This document shows positions 24,189 to 32,860 of a DNA stretch of 52,507 bases, in pieces. Location of the stretch: NCBI GenBank assembly GCA_945877855.1, contig CAMDWA010000009.1:1-52507 (forward strand). The letters are read 5' to 3'. Below the pieces are notes generated by a model. It saw nothing but the letters and a program-made list of their open reading frames with translations. It did not search any database and was not told the DNA's origin. Each line of letters starts with the position of its first letter. The stretch's first letter is position 1. A program made the translations under genes and the position numbers. This DNA comes from Thermoflexus hugenholtzii JAD2 (lineage in GTDB: Bacteria > Chloroflexota > Anaerolineae > J036 > Brachytrichaceae).

Positions 24189-25391
24189 TTAGCTCTCGAT
24201 CCAGGCTTTCAGTTGCCCCAACCCTTCACGAATATTTTCGGCACTGATGCCCGAATAGGACAAACGCACATATTGGCGTGTTTCGCCGGGCAAGGGTCGG
24301 CAAAAATGTTTGCGGGTGGCAAACGACACGCTGGCGTTTTCAAGTGCGGCTGTGGCAAAGGCGTTAACATCGGTAAAACCCTTGCGCGTCATCGCGTCGG
24401 TAACATCGGGGAACAAGTAGAATGCATTTTCGGGTTTGTGACATTTAATACCCGAAATGCTATTCAGCAAGTCGTAGCCAACATCACGGCGTTGATGAAG
24501 TGTGCCCATCATTTGCTTAACATAAATCAGGGTATCTGGGTTACGCAAACCCTCAACGCCGGCCCATTGCACAAATTGGGTGGTGCATGATTCGTCATTT
24601 AAGTTTAGCTGTGACATCACCTTGATCAACGGCTCTGGCCCAATTGCCCCACCCAAACGCCAACCCGTCATGGCAAACTTTTTCGAGAATGTATATAGAA
24701 TGACTGTCCGTTCTTGCATACCCTGCACTGCCGACAAATAGCAGGTCTTTTTGCCGTCATAGCGCAATTCGGTATAAGCCTCGTCGCTCAACACCCATAA
24801 ATTATGTTTAATTGCCAACTCGGCTAACGCATCGACCTCGGCTTGGTCAGATTCGGCAGCCGTTGGGTTTTGACAATTGTTAAAAATAAGGAAACGGGTC
24901 TTGGGGGTAATCAGCGATTTCAAATAATCAAAATCAACCGCAAAGCCACTGCCCGTTGGCACAAAGCGATAATGTTTGCACACCCCACCAAAATATTCAA
25001 TTTGCGATTCATAGATCGGAAACCCGGGACTAGGGCATAGCACCTCATCACCGGGGTTCATCAGCGTTTGCAAAAATTTGCCGATCACTGGTTTGCCACC
25101 CGGTTGAATGGCGACATTTTCGGCGCGATATTGTAAATTGCGCTCTTTGCCCACATCATCGGCCAAGGCTTCGCGTAATGGGCGAATGCCTTCAGGCGGA
25201 CAATAACCCTTTTTACCCTCGGCAATCGCCTTTGCTTGCGCCGCTACAATCGTCGGCGGGGTGGGTAAATCGATATCGCCAATGTGAAAAGGATAGACTT
25301 TGTAACCCTGTTGGGCACGCGCGGTTGCAGCAGCCGACACCGCAAAGACGGTTTCGGTGCCAAGATGTTGAATTCGGTCAGCCAGTTTCAT
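24189..25391 (-). CDS. Class I/II pyridoxal-phosphate aminotransferase
   Basis: 400 residues, fold type I. The cofactor lysine is Lys237 in YTFSKKFAMTGWRLG, with Asn175 (NCQNP), Asp203 and Tyr206 (LSDEAYTEL) for the ring and phosphate, and an Arg near the C-terminus (RQYVRLSYSG) for the substrate carboxylate. It belongs to the aspartate-aminotransferase group, but its exact substrate is uncertain. It has a leader of about 90 bases containing a palindrome just after the -10 box, which suggests repression by a dedicated regulator not present here. Confidence 0.88.
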   Translation of the reverse strand: MKLADRIQHLGTETVFAVSAAATARAQQGYKVYPFHIGDIDLPTPPTIVAAQAKAIAEGKKGYCPPEGIRPLREALADDVGKERNLQYRAENVAIQPGGKPVIGKFLQTLMNPGDEVLCPSPGFPIYESQIEYFGGVCKHYRFVPTGSGFAVDFDYLKSLITPKTRFLIFNNCQNPTAAESDQAEVDALAELAIKHNLWVLSDEAYTELRYDGKKTCYLSAVQGMQERTVILYTFSKKFAMTGWRLGGAIGPEPLIKVMSQLNLNDESCTTQFVQWAGVEGLRNPDTLIYVKQMMGTLHQRRDVGYDLLNSISGIKCHKPENAFYLFPDVTDAMTRKGFTDVNAFATAALENASVSFATRKHFCRPLPGETRQYVRLSYSGISAENIREGLGQLKAWIES

Positions 25392-25462
25392 GTGTTTACT
25401 CTTCTCGGAGATTTTTCTTAAGACAAACTTAACAAAGATTTATTTTCATCTGTCTATCGGCT

Positions 25463-25479
25463 ATTCCGTATAACGGAAT
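25463..25479. promoter_or_regulatory. Palindromic operator in the aminotransferase leader
   Basis: ATTCCGTATAACGGAAT is a perfect 17-base palindrome, similar in form to IclR-family sites. It lies 12 bases downstream of TATAAT (25491-25496 on the complement), so a bound protein would block initiation. Confidence 0.5.
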
Positions 25480-25490
25480 TATTCCATTTA

Positions 25491-25496
25491 ATTATA
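25491..25496 (-). promoter_or_regulatory. -10 box of the aminotransferase gene
   Basis: TATAAT on the minus strand; the -35 box is weak (ACTTTG or TTTGTT), as expected for a regulated promoter. Confidence 0.45.
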
Positions 25497-25594
25497 TTGG
25501 GATCCTCTTAAAACAAAGTGCGTATCTTCTTCGTCGAAATCACGCCTTTGGGGTTTACCCCTAATTATTAAGAAGCTACAATGATAGCATGAAC

Positions 25595-25614
25595 TGGTCA
25601 TACCGGTATGACCA
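25595..25614. promoter_or_regulatory. 20-base perfect palindrome, GntR/FadR-like site
   Basis: TGGTCATACCGGTATGACCA is a perfect palindrome with the TGGTC...GACCA frame of FadR/PdhR-type sites. It starts next to the stop codon of the Ldh-family gene and is about 200 bases upstream of the aminotransferase. Confidence 0.5.
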
Positions 25615-25616
25615 CT

Positions 25617-26648
25617 CTATTCAACCCCCAATTGCTTAGCCGTTGCATCAATGTCATCCCATGTCGCTTGCGGTAGTTCGATCCCATGCGCAAGCCGCTC
25701 TTGGCGAGCACGGCGCTCAGGGTCGCCCGGCAACAGCACCGCATCGTAACCGCTGGCAGGTGGCGCGGCCTGCAATTGCTGGCAATAAGCGTCGGTCATA
25801 TTTAAAAATGACTCAAGCGGCATGAATGGCGAAATTTGCATCGCCATCACTGTCACGCCATTGCCCCAACGATACGTGGGCGAAGCGGCTGGCCCATTAC
25901 CCGACAATGCGCCGCCCATCAATTCACACATCACACTGAGGCAATAACCTTTGTGCCCACTCAACGGTGCGCCCATCGGCAATAATGCGCCACCAGCATA
26001 AAAATCATCGGGTTCAAGGCTCGCTGCGCCAGCCGCATCGACAATCAACCCCGCCGCCAACTTTTTTTTCTTGGCTCGCGCCACTTTTAGCTTGCCCTCG
26101 GCCACGCCCGATGTAGCAAAATCGATCAAAACTGGCGCTTGGCCTGCCCCACGCGGGATGCCGTAAGCGACGGGATTGGTGCCGAGCAAACGCGTGCGGC
26201 CCCCATGCGGCGCAACCAGCGGCGATGAGTTACACAACACTGTGCCAAGCAACCCTGCCTGTGCAATCAGATCGGCATATTCGCCCAAACGCCCAATATG
26301 GTTGCAGCGCTGAATGGTAACGGCCCCCATACCAAACGTGCGTGCAAGATCGATGGCGGTCTGCGCGGCTAAATGGGCGGCGGGCTGGCCCCAGCCATAA
26401 GCACCATCAATGACAGCCGTGGCCTGCCATGTTTGCTTAACCATAGCGCGGGCGGCGGGCTGAACCCGCCCCTGCCCCACCATATTGACATATTGCGATA
26501 ATCGAATCACCCCATGTGAATCATGCCCAGTGAGGTTGGCCTCGACCAAGCCATTGCTCACGATGGCAGCTAACTCGGCAGGTGTCCCAACCCCTTCGAG
26601 GATGCGTTGGGTGCGATATTTTAGATTTTCAGCGGTAATAATTGGCAT
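25617..26648 (-). CDS. Ldh-family oxidoreductase (malate/ureidoglycolate type)
   Basis: 343 residues of the type-2 malate/L-lactate dehydrogenase family (NAD(P)H-dependent reduction of 2-oxo acids). The family motif GHDSHGVIRLSQYV is at residues 41-54 with the catalytic-site His, followed by CNHIGRLGEYA, CNSSPLVAPHGG, LGTNPVAYGIPR and LSGHKGYCLSVMCELMGGALSG. Which 2-hydroxy acid it uses cannot be told. A TATACT -10 box lies six bases before the ATG and no Shine-Dalgarno is seen. The terminator of efp lies just upstream, so it is a separate unit. Confidence 0.88.
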   Translation of the reverse strand: MPIITAENLKYRTQRILEGVGTPAELAAIVSNGLVEANLTGHDSHGVIRLSQYVNMVGQGRVQPAARAMVKQTWQATAVIDGAYGWGQPAAHLAAQTAIDLARTFGMGAVTIQRCNHIGRLGEYADLIAQAGLLGTVLCNSSPLVAPHGGRTRLLGTNPVAYGIPRGAGQAPVLIDFATSGVAEGKLKVARAKKKKLAAGLIVDAAGAASLEPDDFYAGGALLPMGAPLSGHKGYCLSVMCELMGGALSGNGPAASPTYRWGNGVTVMAMQISPFMPLESFLNMTDAYCQQLQAAPPASGYDAVLLPGDPERRARQERLAHGIELPQATWDDIDATAKQLGVE

Positions 26649-26654
26649 AATTTC

Positions 26655-26660
26655 AGTATA
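26655..26660 (-). promoter_or_regulatory. -10 box of the Ldh-family gene (leaderless)
   Basis: TATACT on the minus strand six bases before the ATG at 26648. Confidence 0.5.
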
Positions 26661-26692
26661 GTATATGCGGCCCTTTTATCTTAACTCAAAGC

Positions 26693-26730
26693 TAAAATAA
26701 AAAAAACCGATTTCTAGCGAAATCGGTTTT
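26693..26730 (-). terminator. Rho-independent terminator of the efp operon
   Basis: Perfect 11-base arms AAAACCGATTT and AAATCGGTTTT with a 6-base loop; on the minus strand an uninterrupted run of eight T follows. It is the cleanest intrinsic terminator in the window. Confidence 0.85.
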
Positions 26731-26794
26731 CTCATTATTTTCAGATGTATATCTATACAAGCCTGTATGCTTACATATGTGTATACATATCAGG

Positions 26795-27355
26795 TTACAA
26801 GCGCTTCTTAAATTCGTTGGTGCGGGTGTCAATTTCGATCTTGTCACCGGTTTCGCAGATAGACGAAACTTGCATTTCGTAGCCAGTGCCTTTTAGACGC
26901 GCCAATTTTGTAATTTTGCCCACCGTATCACCACGCACCGAGGGTTCGGTGTATTCAATTTCGCAAACGACAGTCTTTGGTAATTCAACCGAAAGCGCCA
27001 TTCCCTCATAAAGCACCAATTGACAGGGCATTTCTTCGGCCAAATAATTTAATGCATCGCCCATCATATCGGTGCCAATTTCGTGTTGGTTATATTCTTC
27101 ATCCATAAACACATACATATCGTTCGATTTATAACTGTATGTGCATTCACGATAATCAAGCTCGACATCATTAAACTTAACATCGGCTTTAAAGACTTCT
27201 TCTTTGACGCGATTTGTTGTCAGCGTCTTATATTTCAACTTAACAACTGATGAGTTGCGACCAGACTTGCTGAATTCGCCCTTAATCACTACCATCAATT
27301 GTCCATCGGCATCCCTAAATACGTTGCCGCCACGAAGTTCTTGTGCAGTTTTCAT
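26795..27355 (-). CDS. efp: Elongation factor P, arginine-rhamnosylation type
   Basis: 186 residues. EF-P rescues ribosomes stalled at proline runs. The N-terminal KOW domain loop reads [11 protein letters not shown] with Arg33 at the tip, the Arg-type loop of Pseudomonas/Neisseria EF-P modified by EarP, not the Lys type modified by EpmA or Ymf[28 protein letters not shown] and the C-terminal [16 protein letters not shown] are close to the betaproteobacterial type. earP is directly upstream. A private TATAAT sits eight bases before the ATG, so efp can also be made alone. It probably came by transfer as a pair with earP. Confidence 0.95.
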   Translation of the reverse strand: MKTAQELRGGNVFRDADGQLMVVIKGEFSKSGRNSSVVKLKYKTLTTNRVKEEVFKADVKFNDVELDYRECTYSYKSNDMYVFMDEEYNQHEIGTDMMGDALNYLAEEMPCQLVLYEGMALSVELPKTVVCEIEYTEPSVRGDTVGKITKLARLKGTGYEMQVSSICETGDKIEIDTRTNEFKKRL

Positions 27356-27363
27356 ATACCGCC

Positions 27364-27369
27364 ATTATA
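27364..27369 (-). promoter_or_regulatory. Internal -10 box of efp
   Basis: TATAAT on the minus strand in the 27-base gap between the earP stop and the efp ATG, eight bases before the ATG. TTGACA is nearby but only 11 bases away, too close to be its partner. Confidence 0.5.
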
Positions 27370-27382
27370 CGTTTGAGTCTTG

Positions 27383-28543
27383 TCAATTATTTTGACTTAT
27401 TTCCCTAAATCGTGTGAATTCCATCAACCGTTGGGCTAAATCCGACATTTCTGCATATTCATTACTGCGGCTATGGCTATATGCTCGCCACATTTGCCAT
27501 TGTTGCATCAAACAGCGCCATGCCGCAGGCAAGTCTGGCGCATTAGGCAAACCATTCCACGCCAAATGTACATCAATATAAGCCGCTCGCAAGCTTTTTG
27601 GAAAAGGCTGTGTGTAATGCGCCAACCACGCCAACAATTTGGCGTGATGTGCGGCATCGGCCTGCGCATAAATGTGCCAAATAAACGGCTTGCCCGACCA
27701 CAACGCCCGCGCCAATGAATCCTCGCCGCGCACCCACAACACATCGGTACACCACAACAAGCGGTCAAAATCGGCCTGCGGCACAAAGGGCAGCGAGCAA
27801 AAAGCAACCTTGGGGTGAACCTGTTTATCGACCTGCGTAAACGCGGCTTGGCTATACTGCCCACATAACCACAACGTTAGCGGCTGGGGTGAATGGGCAA
27901 CATCGGTCAGCGCGTCGAGCCATTCACCATAAGGGGCGTGTTGATAGGCAAAACACAACACTGTTAACCCTGTTTGAGGCCAGCCTAAACCCCATTGCGC
28001 CAAGAATGCCGCCGTAATCGCAGTCGGCTGCGCCAGCCATTGGTCACGCTGCGCCAACAAACCGGCCTCGCGCAAAATGCCGCCGCTGTGTTCATGCACC
28101 CCCGGAAAAAAGAACCACCGCCGCGTCGCTACCGCCGCATCATAGCCCGATTGGGCATGAAATGACGGAACCCATGCCTCGGCGCTAAAATAATCGAGGT
28201 TAAGCCAAATGGGCTTATGATGCCGCGCCGCCAACTGCGCCAACGTGGCGGCTGGCAAAGTGCAAGCAAACCCCTCAATTAACACATCGCCGACACAATC
28301 AGCGTGTGCGGTTACATGTGCCCATGCGTCAATCGTCACGCCCATCACCGCCGTTTTGGCTGGCGCGATGGGTAACTGGGCGATCAGTTGACGAGTGGCG
28401 GACCAATCGTCTACCCACAGCGTCACATCGCAAGCAAATTCATGAGCCAATTGCTGCGCCAAACGCCAACACACCCCAACATCACCATAATTATCGATGA
28501 TGGTGCAATAGATGTGGACAATCTTTCGCCCTTCATCCTGCAT
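27383..28543 (-). CDS. earP: EF-P arginine rhamnosyltransferase EarP
   Basis: 386 residues, the full length of EarP (DUF2331), a GT-B inverting enzyme that transfers rhamnose from dTDP-rhamnose to the EF-P arginine. The N-terminal YCTIIDNYGDVGVCWRLAQQL holds Asp17 and Asp21, matching the catalytic region; LIEGFACTLP and LNLDYFSAEAWVP follow, and the nucleotide-sugar site VRGEDSLARALWSGKPFIWHIYAQ includes Arg272, Glu274, Asp275 and Ser276 (quoted by its parts: VRGEDSLARA, GKPFIWHIYAQ). The gene starts six bases after a glycosyltransferase and precedes efp. No dTDP-rhamnose genes are in the window. Confidence 0.95.
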   Translation of the reverse strand: MQDEGRKIVHIYCTIIDNYGDVGVCWRLAQQLAHEFACDVTLWVDDWSATRQLIAQLPIAPAKTAVMGVTIDAWAHVTAHADCVGDVLIEGFACTLPAATLAQLAARHHKPIWLNLDYFSAEAWVPSFHAQSGYDAAVATRRWFFFPGVHEHSGGILREAGLLAQRDQWLAQPTAITAAFLAQWGLGWPQTGLTVLCFAYQHAPYGEWLDALTDVAHSPQPLTLWLCGQYSQAAFTQVDKQVHPKVAFCSLPFVPQADFDRLLWCTDVLWVRGEDSLARALWSGKPFIWHIYAQADAAHHAKLLAWLAHYTQPFPKSLRAAYIDVHLAWNGLPNAPDLPAAWRCLMQQWQMWRAYSHSRSNEYAEMSDLAQRLMEFTRFREISQNN

Positions 28544-28549
28544 CTTGGT

Positions 28550-30829
28550 TTAAAACTGGCCGCGTTTCCAACGCAAATATTGATCAATTTCACGCCGCAA
28601 CCCAGCCCGACCCTCACGCCGCAACGTGGTCACGGCCTTAATGCCACGTTGCAACCAGCCATTGGCGGCAACTGACACAGTGGTCTCCTCACCGACCAAT
28701 TCAGCCGATGAAACCCCGCCACGTGACGAATGCAGCTCGGCCCGCCGCGCCGGCAAACGCAACACCCGATCATAAAATGCCAACGTATCTTGCGCCACCG
28801 TGCCCCAATTAAACCGTGCCGCACGGACATTAATTACCGCAACTTGGGCCGCTGCCACGTCAGGCGTGCTCAACATTTGCCACACCAGCTCAACACCTGC
28901 TTGGGGGTCATTACTTTCAAGATAACGAACCCCATCCCCCAGCACCTCGGCCACTGAGGTATTGCGCAAGGCCAAACATGGCACGCCCAGTTGGGCAGCC
29001 TCGAATGGAACCATACCAAAACCCTCGTAATTGGAGGGATATAACACCAACGCCGATTTTTGCATCAGCCAATTTTTTTGCACCTCGTCAATAGCACCCA
29101 AATAAATCACCCGTTGGGCAAAATCACCGGTTACAGCCTCGGCTTCTTCTTGCACCGAGCCACCAGCAGTGACATTTGGCCCAGCAAAGACCACATTGCC
29201 GGGCCAAGCATGTTGCGCTATGAGCGCCTGCAACATGCGAATGGCATACACACGGTTTTTGTGGCGAAAATTGGTGCCAAGCACCAAGAGAAATGGGGCC
29301 GTGCCGATTTTGCCGAGCAATGTCGCCATCTCGGCAGTGGCGCTGGCTTCGGCCCCGATTTCGGCCCCGATTTCGGACCGATGCAATTGATGATCGACCC
29401 CAACATAGGCCACACATTCGCGCTCGGGCGGCATGAGCAAACCGCGATGCTTGGCATCGTGCTGGGCATCGGCGCTAATATAGCTAATGCCATCGGCCAT
29501 GGCAAACACGCGCTCGGTCAATTGGCGATACGCCAGCCACGACTCGGCATTGAGCGCGTAGCTGGGGTTGGCATAGGCAATACAATCGAGCTGCGACACG
29601 ATAAAGCGCCGCGCCGCCGTCAGCAAAAAGAGCAAATCACGCGAGCTAGTAAGCTGAAATGGGCGATGAATGAGGTCGAAACGCGGCGCATTATCGTCTT
29701 TAAAACGCTGTCGCAAATCGTGAATACGCACCACCGTCGCTACATCGCCCGCCCGCGCCGCAATGGTTTTTAATATGTCGGGCATGGGGCCATCGGCCAC
29801 AATAATGCTCAGTTTGGCAATAACCGGTGCGTTTGCCCGCTGGTTCGCCGCAAGGCAATCGATGAGCGCGTTAATGAGTTCGAGCGTCACGACTTGGGTG
29901 CCGGTTGTATATTGGCTGACACACGTGGCATCGATGGCGATATCATAGCCCAACAACGACGCACGAGCACGCTCGGCAGCGCGGGCAAAAGGCGAGGCCG
30001 GAAACTTGCTGCCAATCTCGCTGGCATTTAGCCCACGCGCGGCCTCATACCACGGGTGGCGTTGGTTGATGAGGCGTTCATGCGCCTCTTGGATCTCGCG
30101 GCGACGTTGTTCTTTTTGCGGCGCATTCGGCCCACCAAATGATTTTGAGCCTTTATGATGCACAAACAAATCATCGGCAACCACATGGCAAAAACCTGCC
30201 ATGGTTGTGCGCTGCGAAAAATCAACTTCTTCGCCATAACCCGGCGCAAAAGCCTCATCAAACCCCACCACCACCGTGTCAATGGCGCTGCGTTTGATAT
30301 AAGTGAGATGACCAATCGCCGTTGGAATGATCGGGTAAAGCCGCAGCGAATGTCGCCGCACGCGATCATCGACCTCGGCCAAACTCATGCCCAAGGGCAA
30401 ATTGTGGCTGGGTCGGTCGATATGCGGCAGCGAGACAATCGAGCCATGATTGGTAAATGGCGTGGCGGTGGCGATATTGCTGCGATGATAAGCGGCGGCT
30501 TGCAAACGGGGCAGCCAATCGGCTGGCACGATCACATCGCTATTTACAATCACCACATCATGCGGTTTTGCCAATTCAAAGCCAAGATTGCACGAGCCAA
30601 CAAAACCGGTATTCACCGGCTTACGCACATAGCGCAAACCATGCTTTGCCGCCAACGCCTCGAGCGTGGGCTGCACCGCCGCATCTGTGCTGGCATCGTC
30701 GATCAGCAAAATTTGTGCTTCGGGCGGCGTGTGGGCGCACAAGCTTTCGACACACTCAACGACATCTTCTAATGCGTTAAAGACAGGAACGATGATGCGG
30801 CACGGGCCACCGATGGGAAGGTTCGTCAT
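28550..30829 (-). CDS. Two-domain glycosyltransferase (GT2 plus GT4)
   Basis: 759 residues. Residues about 10-230 are a GT2 (GT-A) domain: IIVPVFNALEDVVECVESL, LLIDDASTDA, NTGFVGSCNLGFE, VIVNSDVIVP and GYGEEVDFSQR. Residues about 300-690 are a GT-B domain of family 4: FLLVLGTNFRHKNR, VIYLGAIDE and YPSNYEGFGMVPFEAAQLGVP with the E-x7-E motif. Such fusions add two sugars in succession to a cell-surface glycan. It is the first gene of the operon with earP and efp, so its transcription also feeds EF-P modification. No signal peptide or membrane segment is seen. Confidence 0.88.
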   Translation of the reverse strand: MTNLPIGGPCRIIVPVFNALEDVVECVESLCAHTPPEAQILLIDDASTDAAVQPTLEALAAKHGLRYVRKPVNTGFVGSCNLGFELAKPHDVVIVNSDVIVPADWLPRLQAAAYHRSNIATATPFTNHGSIVSLPHIDRPSHNLPLGMSLAEVDDRVRRHSLRLYPIIPTAIGHLTYIKRSAIDTVVVGFDEAFAPGYGEEVDFSQRTTMAGFCHVVADDLFVHHKGSKSFGGPNAPQKEQRRREIQEAHERLINQRHPWYEAARGLNASEIGSKFPASPFARAAERARASLLGYDIAIDATCVSQYTTGTQVVTLELINALIDCLAANQRANAPVIAKLSIIVADGPMPDILKTIAARAGDVATVVRIHDLRQRFKDDNAPRFDLIHRPFQLTSSRDLLFLLTAARRFIVSQLDCIAYANPSYALNAESWLAYRQLTERVFAMADGISYISADAQHDAKHRGLLMPPERECVAYVGVDHQLHRSEIGAEIGAEASATAEMATLLGKIGTAPFLLVLGTNFRHKNRVYAIRMLQALIAQHAWPGNVVFAGPNVTAGGSVQEEAEAVTGDFAQRVIYLGAIDEVQKNWLMQKSALVLYPSNYEGFGMVPFEAAQLGVPCLALRNTSVAEVLGDGVRYLESNDPQAGVELVWQMLSTPDVAAAQVAVINVRAARFNWGTVAQDTLAFYDRVLRLPARRAELHSSRGGVSSAELVGEETTVSVAANGWLQRGIKAVTTLRREGRAGLRREIDQYLRWKRGQF

Positions 30830-30935
30830 CGTTTAAATGCAAAATCCACCCGGGGATTAATGTAAATCGACGGCATGATAGGTGCTTTTGATTATATCGT
30901 GATGATGTATAGGCTCATAAACCGCGTCCATTTTG

Positions 30936-31100
30936 CAAGGCTATTCAAAAGTCGCCTCGTCATTCCCGCTTTCGCGGGAATCTATAACCAGACAGGCGTA
31001 GTTTGACTGGTTTGCCGCATTTTTGACCGGCCTCGTTATGGATCTCCGCTTTCGCGGAGATGACGGGTTAAGTGAAGTGCTGACTTTTGAACAGCCTTAT
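30936..31100. mobile_element. MITE-like element, copy 1
   Basis: Terminal inverted repeats of 17 bases, AAGGCTGTTCAAAAGTC (one mismatch, 30937-30953 and 31082-31098). Inside are two short palindromes, one around ATTCCCGC/GCGGGAAT and one around ATCTCCGC/GCGGAGAT. The octamer CCATTTTG flanks both sides (30928-30935 and 31101-31108), a probable target-site duplication. It has no coding capacity. The reverse orientation of copy 2 at 47964 has about 90 percent the same sequence. The rest of the 343-base gap 30830-31172 shows nothing. Confidence 0.8.
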
Positions 31101-31172
31101 CCATTTTGAAACGAATTTACGGGCAGGCAATCGTAAATTAGCAAAGGCGTTGATTTTAGCAATAAAATATTT

Positions 31173-32768
31173 TTATTTTCCCCGCAATATTTTATTCTTC
31201 AAACCCCAAACCACATTTCCCACTCGATCACCCAATTTGATAAACGGGCGCTGTTTAAAGCCATCAAATTCGGCTTGCGATTTCACCATCTTGGTACTTA
31301 AATCAAGGTTGAGTTTGTGATAATTGCTCTCCCATTCAAACGCCTTCATACCGAGGTTGTCACGCTCACGACGCAGATTGTCGATCTCACTGCGCAACGA
31401 CACCAAGCCGCCAATACTGGCACGCGCCTCGGCGGCATCGGCGGCCAAATGGGGGGCGCGAATGAAATTGAGCAATGGCTGCACCACCGCCTGCCAGCGG
31501 CGTGGGGCAATGACCGGCTGCAATTTGGCAATGCGTTCGGCGCGTGGGGTTGGGTCATTTAATTGTGCCAAAATGGCCTCGGCCAAAGCATTGGCATCGC
31601 CGGGCTGCACCAATTTTGCCAGCCCAATTTGGGCCGCCCACTCGGCATATTCATCACCTGCGCTCAATACACACGGCAAACCCGTCCATACATAATCTAA
31701 AATTCGCGCCCGCACCGCATAGCGGTTTTCGATGGTGCGCAAGGTCAGCCCTACGCCCACATCAGCCCGCATCAAAAATGCGCCACGCTGGTCATAGGGC
31801 AGCCAATCGCCAAAAAACACTTGCTTGCCCAGCCAATCTTCGGCTTTCACTTGCGCAATTAGCTTGCCCGCCATCGACATATGCGGCACAATATTTTGAT
31901 CATAATGATGCAAAGCCCCAAACACCAATTTGGCATCGCTGCGCTGCTGCCACACGATGCGCATCGCGTCAAGCAGCGTCAGCGGGTCGGTCCAATCCCA
32001 AATCCCCCCGCCCCAATAAATGATTTTGTCGTTAGGCTGTAGTGAGTTAAGCGTTGAGGGTTGAGCGTTGAGAATTGAATTTTGACCTTCGTTATTTGGC
32101 TCTTGGCTCTCGGTTCTTGATTCTTGGCTCTTGGTTCTTGGTTCTTGGTTCTTGGTTCTTGGTTCTTGGTTCTTGGTTCTTGGTTCTTGGTTCTTGGTTC
32201 TTGGTTCTTGAATCTCCTCATCCGGAATGCCGAGCGGAACCATGCCGAGCAAACTATCGACATTGAACTGCTTAAGCGTTGCCGAATTGAGCCGCCCATT
32301 CGCCAGCAGCCCACCCAGCCAAAAATCGTATTGATGCTCGGTTGCCACCAGCAAAAAATCAGCTTGGCGCAAATAGGTGCTCATCTCATTCACAAAAATC
32401 GGGGTTGGGTCAAATTCGCGTTTGTGGGTGGTGATGTTGAGCAAAATCTGCTCGATCTCTGGCACATAATAGGTATCGACAATGGTGGGTTTGTCGATGG
32501 GTTTGCCGAGCAAGGCAATCACCCGCGCCAGCACCGTGCCGATACCCATCACGGCGCTAGCTGCATCAATATGGCGCACAATGCTGTCGGGCTGCGCCCA
32601 ATCAAACTGCACAATGTCAACATTTGGCGCACTGCGTTGGCTGGCAAAGGGCGAAATAATACGCACCTGCGCCCCCTGTCGCCCTAACGCCTGCGCAATC
32701 TCCCAACTGCGTATACTCGGCCCAGCCATACGCTCGCCAATGTTTTCGTGGGTGATGATAAGAAGCAT
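31173..32768 (-). CDS. GT4-family glycosyltransferase with repeat insert and coiled tail
   Basis: 531 residues. The N-terminal half (ITHENIGERMAGPSIRSWEI, VDTYYVPEIEQILLN) and the C-terminal half (IIYWGGGIWDWTDPLTLLDAM, GLTLRTIENRYAVRARILDYVWTGLPCVLS, motif in parts) form a GT-B enzyme for surface polysaccharide. Between VPLGIPDEE and NDKIIYWGG, about residues 186-252, lies a hydrophilic insert of repeated QEPRTKN encoded by a heptamer array; it replaces what is normally a short loop. Residues about 455-500 form a heptad coiled coil. The start codon sits at the edge of another array. The enzyme could still fold, since the insert is between the two domains. Confidence 0.85.
   Translation of the reverse strand: MLLIITHENIGERMAGPSIRSWEIAQALGRQGAQVRIISPFASQRSAPNVDIVQFDWAQPDSIVRHIDAASAVMGIGTVLARVIALLGKPIDKPTIVDTYYVPEIEQILLNITTHKREFDPTPIFVNEMSTYLRQADFLLVATEHQYDFWLGGLLANGRLNSATLKQFNVDSLLGMVPLGIPDEEIQEPRTKNQEPRTKNQEPRTKNQEPRTKSQESRTESQEPNNEGQNSILNAQPSTLNSLQPNDKIIYWGGGIWDWTDPLTLLDAMRIVWQQRSDAKLVFGALHHYDQNIVPHMSMAGKLIAQVKAEDWLGKQVFFGDWLPYDQRGAFLMRADVGVGLTLRTIENRYAVRARILDYVWTGLPCVLSAGDEYAEWAAQIGLAKLVQPGDANALAEAILAQLNDPTPRAERIAKLQPVIAPRRWQAVVQPLLNFIRAPHLAADAAEARASIGGLVSLRSEIDNLRRERDNLGMKAFEWESNYHKLNLDLSTKMVKSQAEFDGFKQRPFIKLGDRVGNVVWGLKNKILRGK
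32039..32217. repeat. Heptamer array (GGTTCTT type) inside a coding region
   Basis: About 17 units of GGTTCTT or close variants (GGCTCTT, GATTCTT, GGCTCTC), then TGAGCGT-type units. Because 7 is not a multiple of 3, three units make one 21-base, 7-codon period, which reads QEPRTKN on the minus strand. Confidence 0.9.
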
Positions 32769-32771
32769 AAA

Positions 32772-32860
32772 AATTACGAATTACGAATTACAAATTACGA
32801 ATTACGAAGCGCAAAGTTATTTGCAACCAATTCGTAATTCGTAATTTGTAATTCGTAATT
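32772..32860. repeat. Heptamer array (GAATTAC type) forming a hairpin
   Basis: Five GAATTAC units face the reverse word; 32779-32808 and 32831-32860 are perfect 30-base inverted copies with a 22-base loop. It fills the space between the beta-helix stop and the glycosyltransferase start. Confidence 0.9.

Noticed and set aside
29060-29773. 237-codon plus-strand open frame opposite the two-domain glycosyltransferase
   Set aside because: No recognisable domain; the minus-strand glycosyltransferase is unambiguous.
32039-32217. Possible CRISPR array at the tandem repeats
   Set aside because: The repeat unit is only 7 bases with no spacers and no cas genes nearby.
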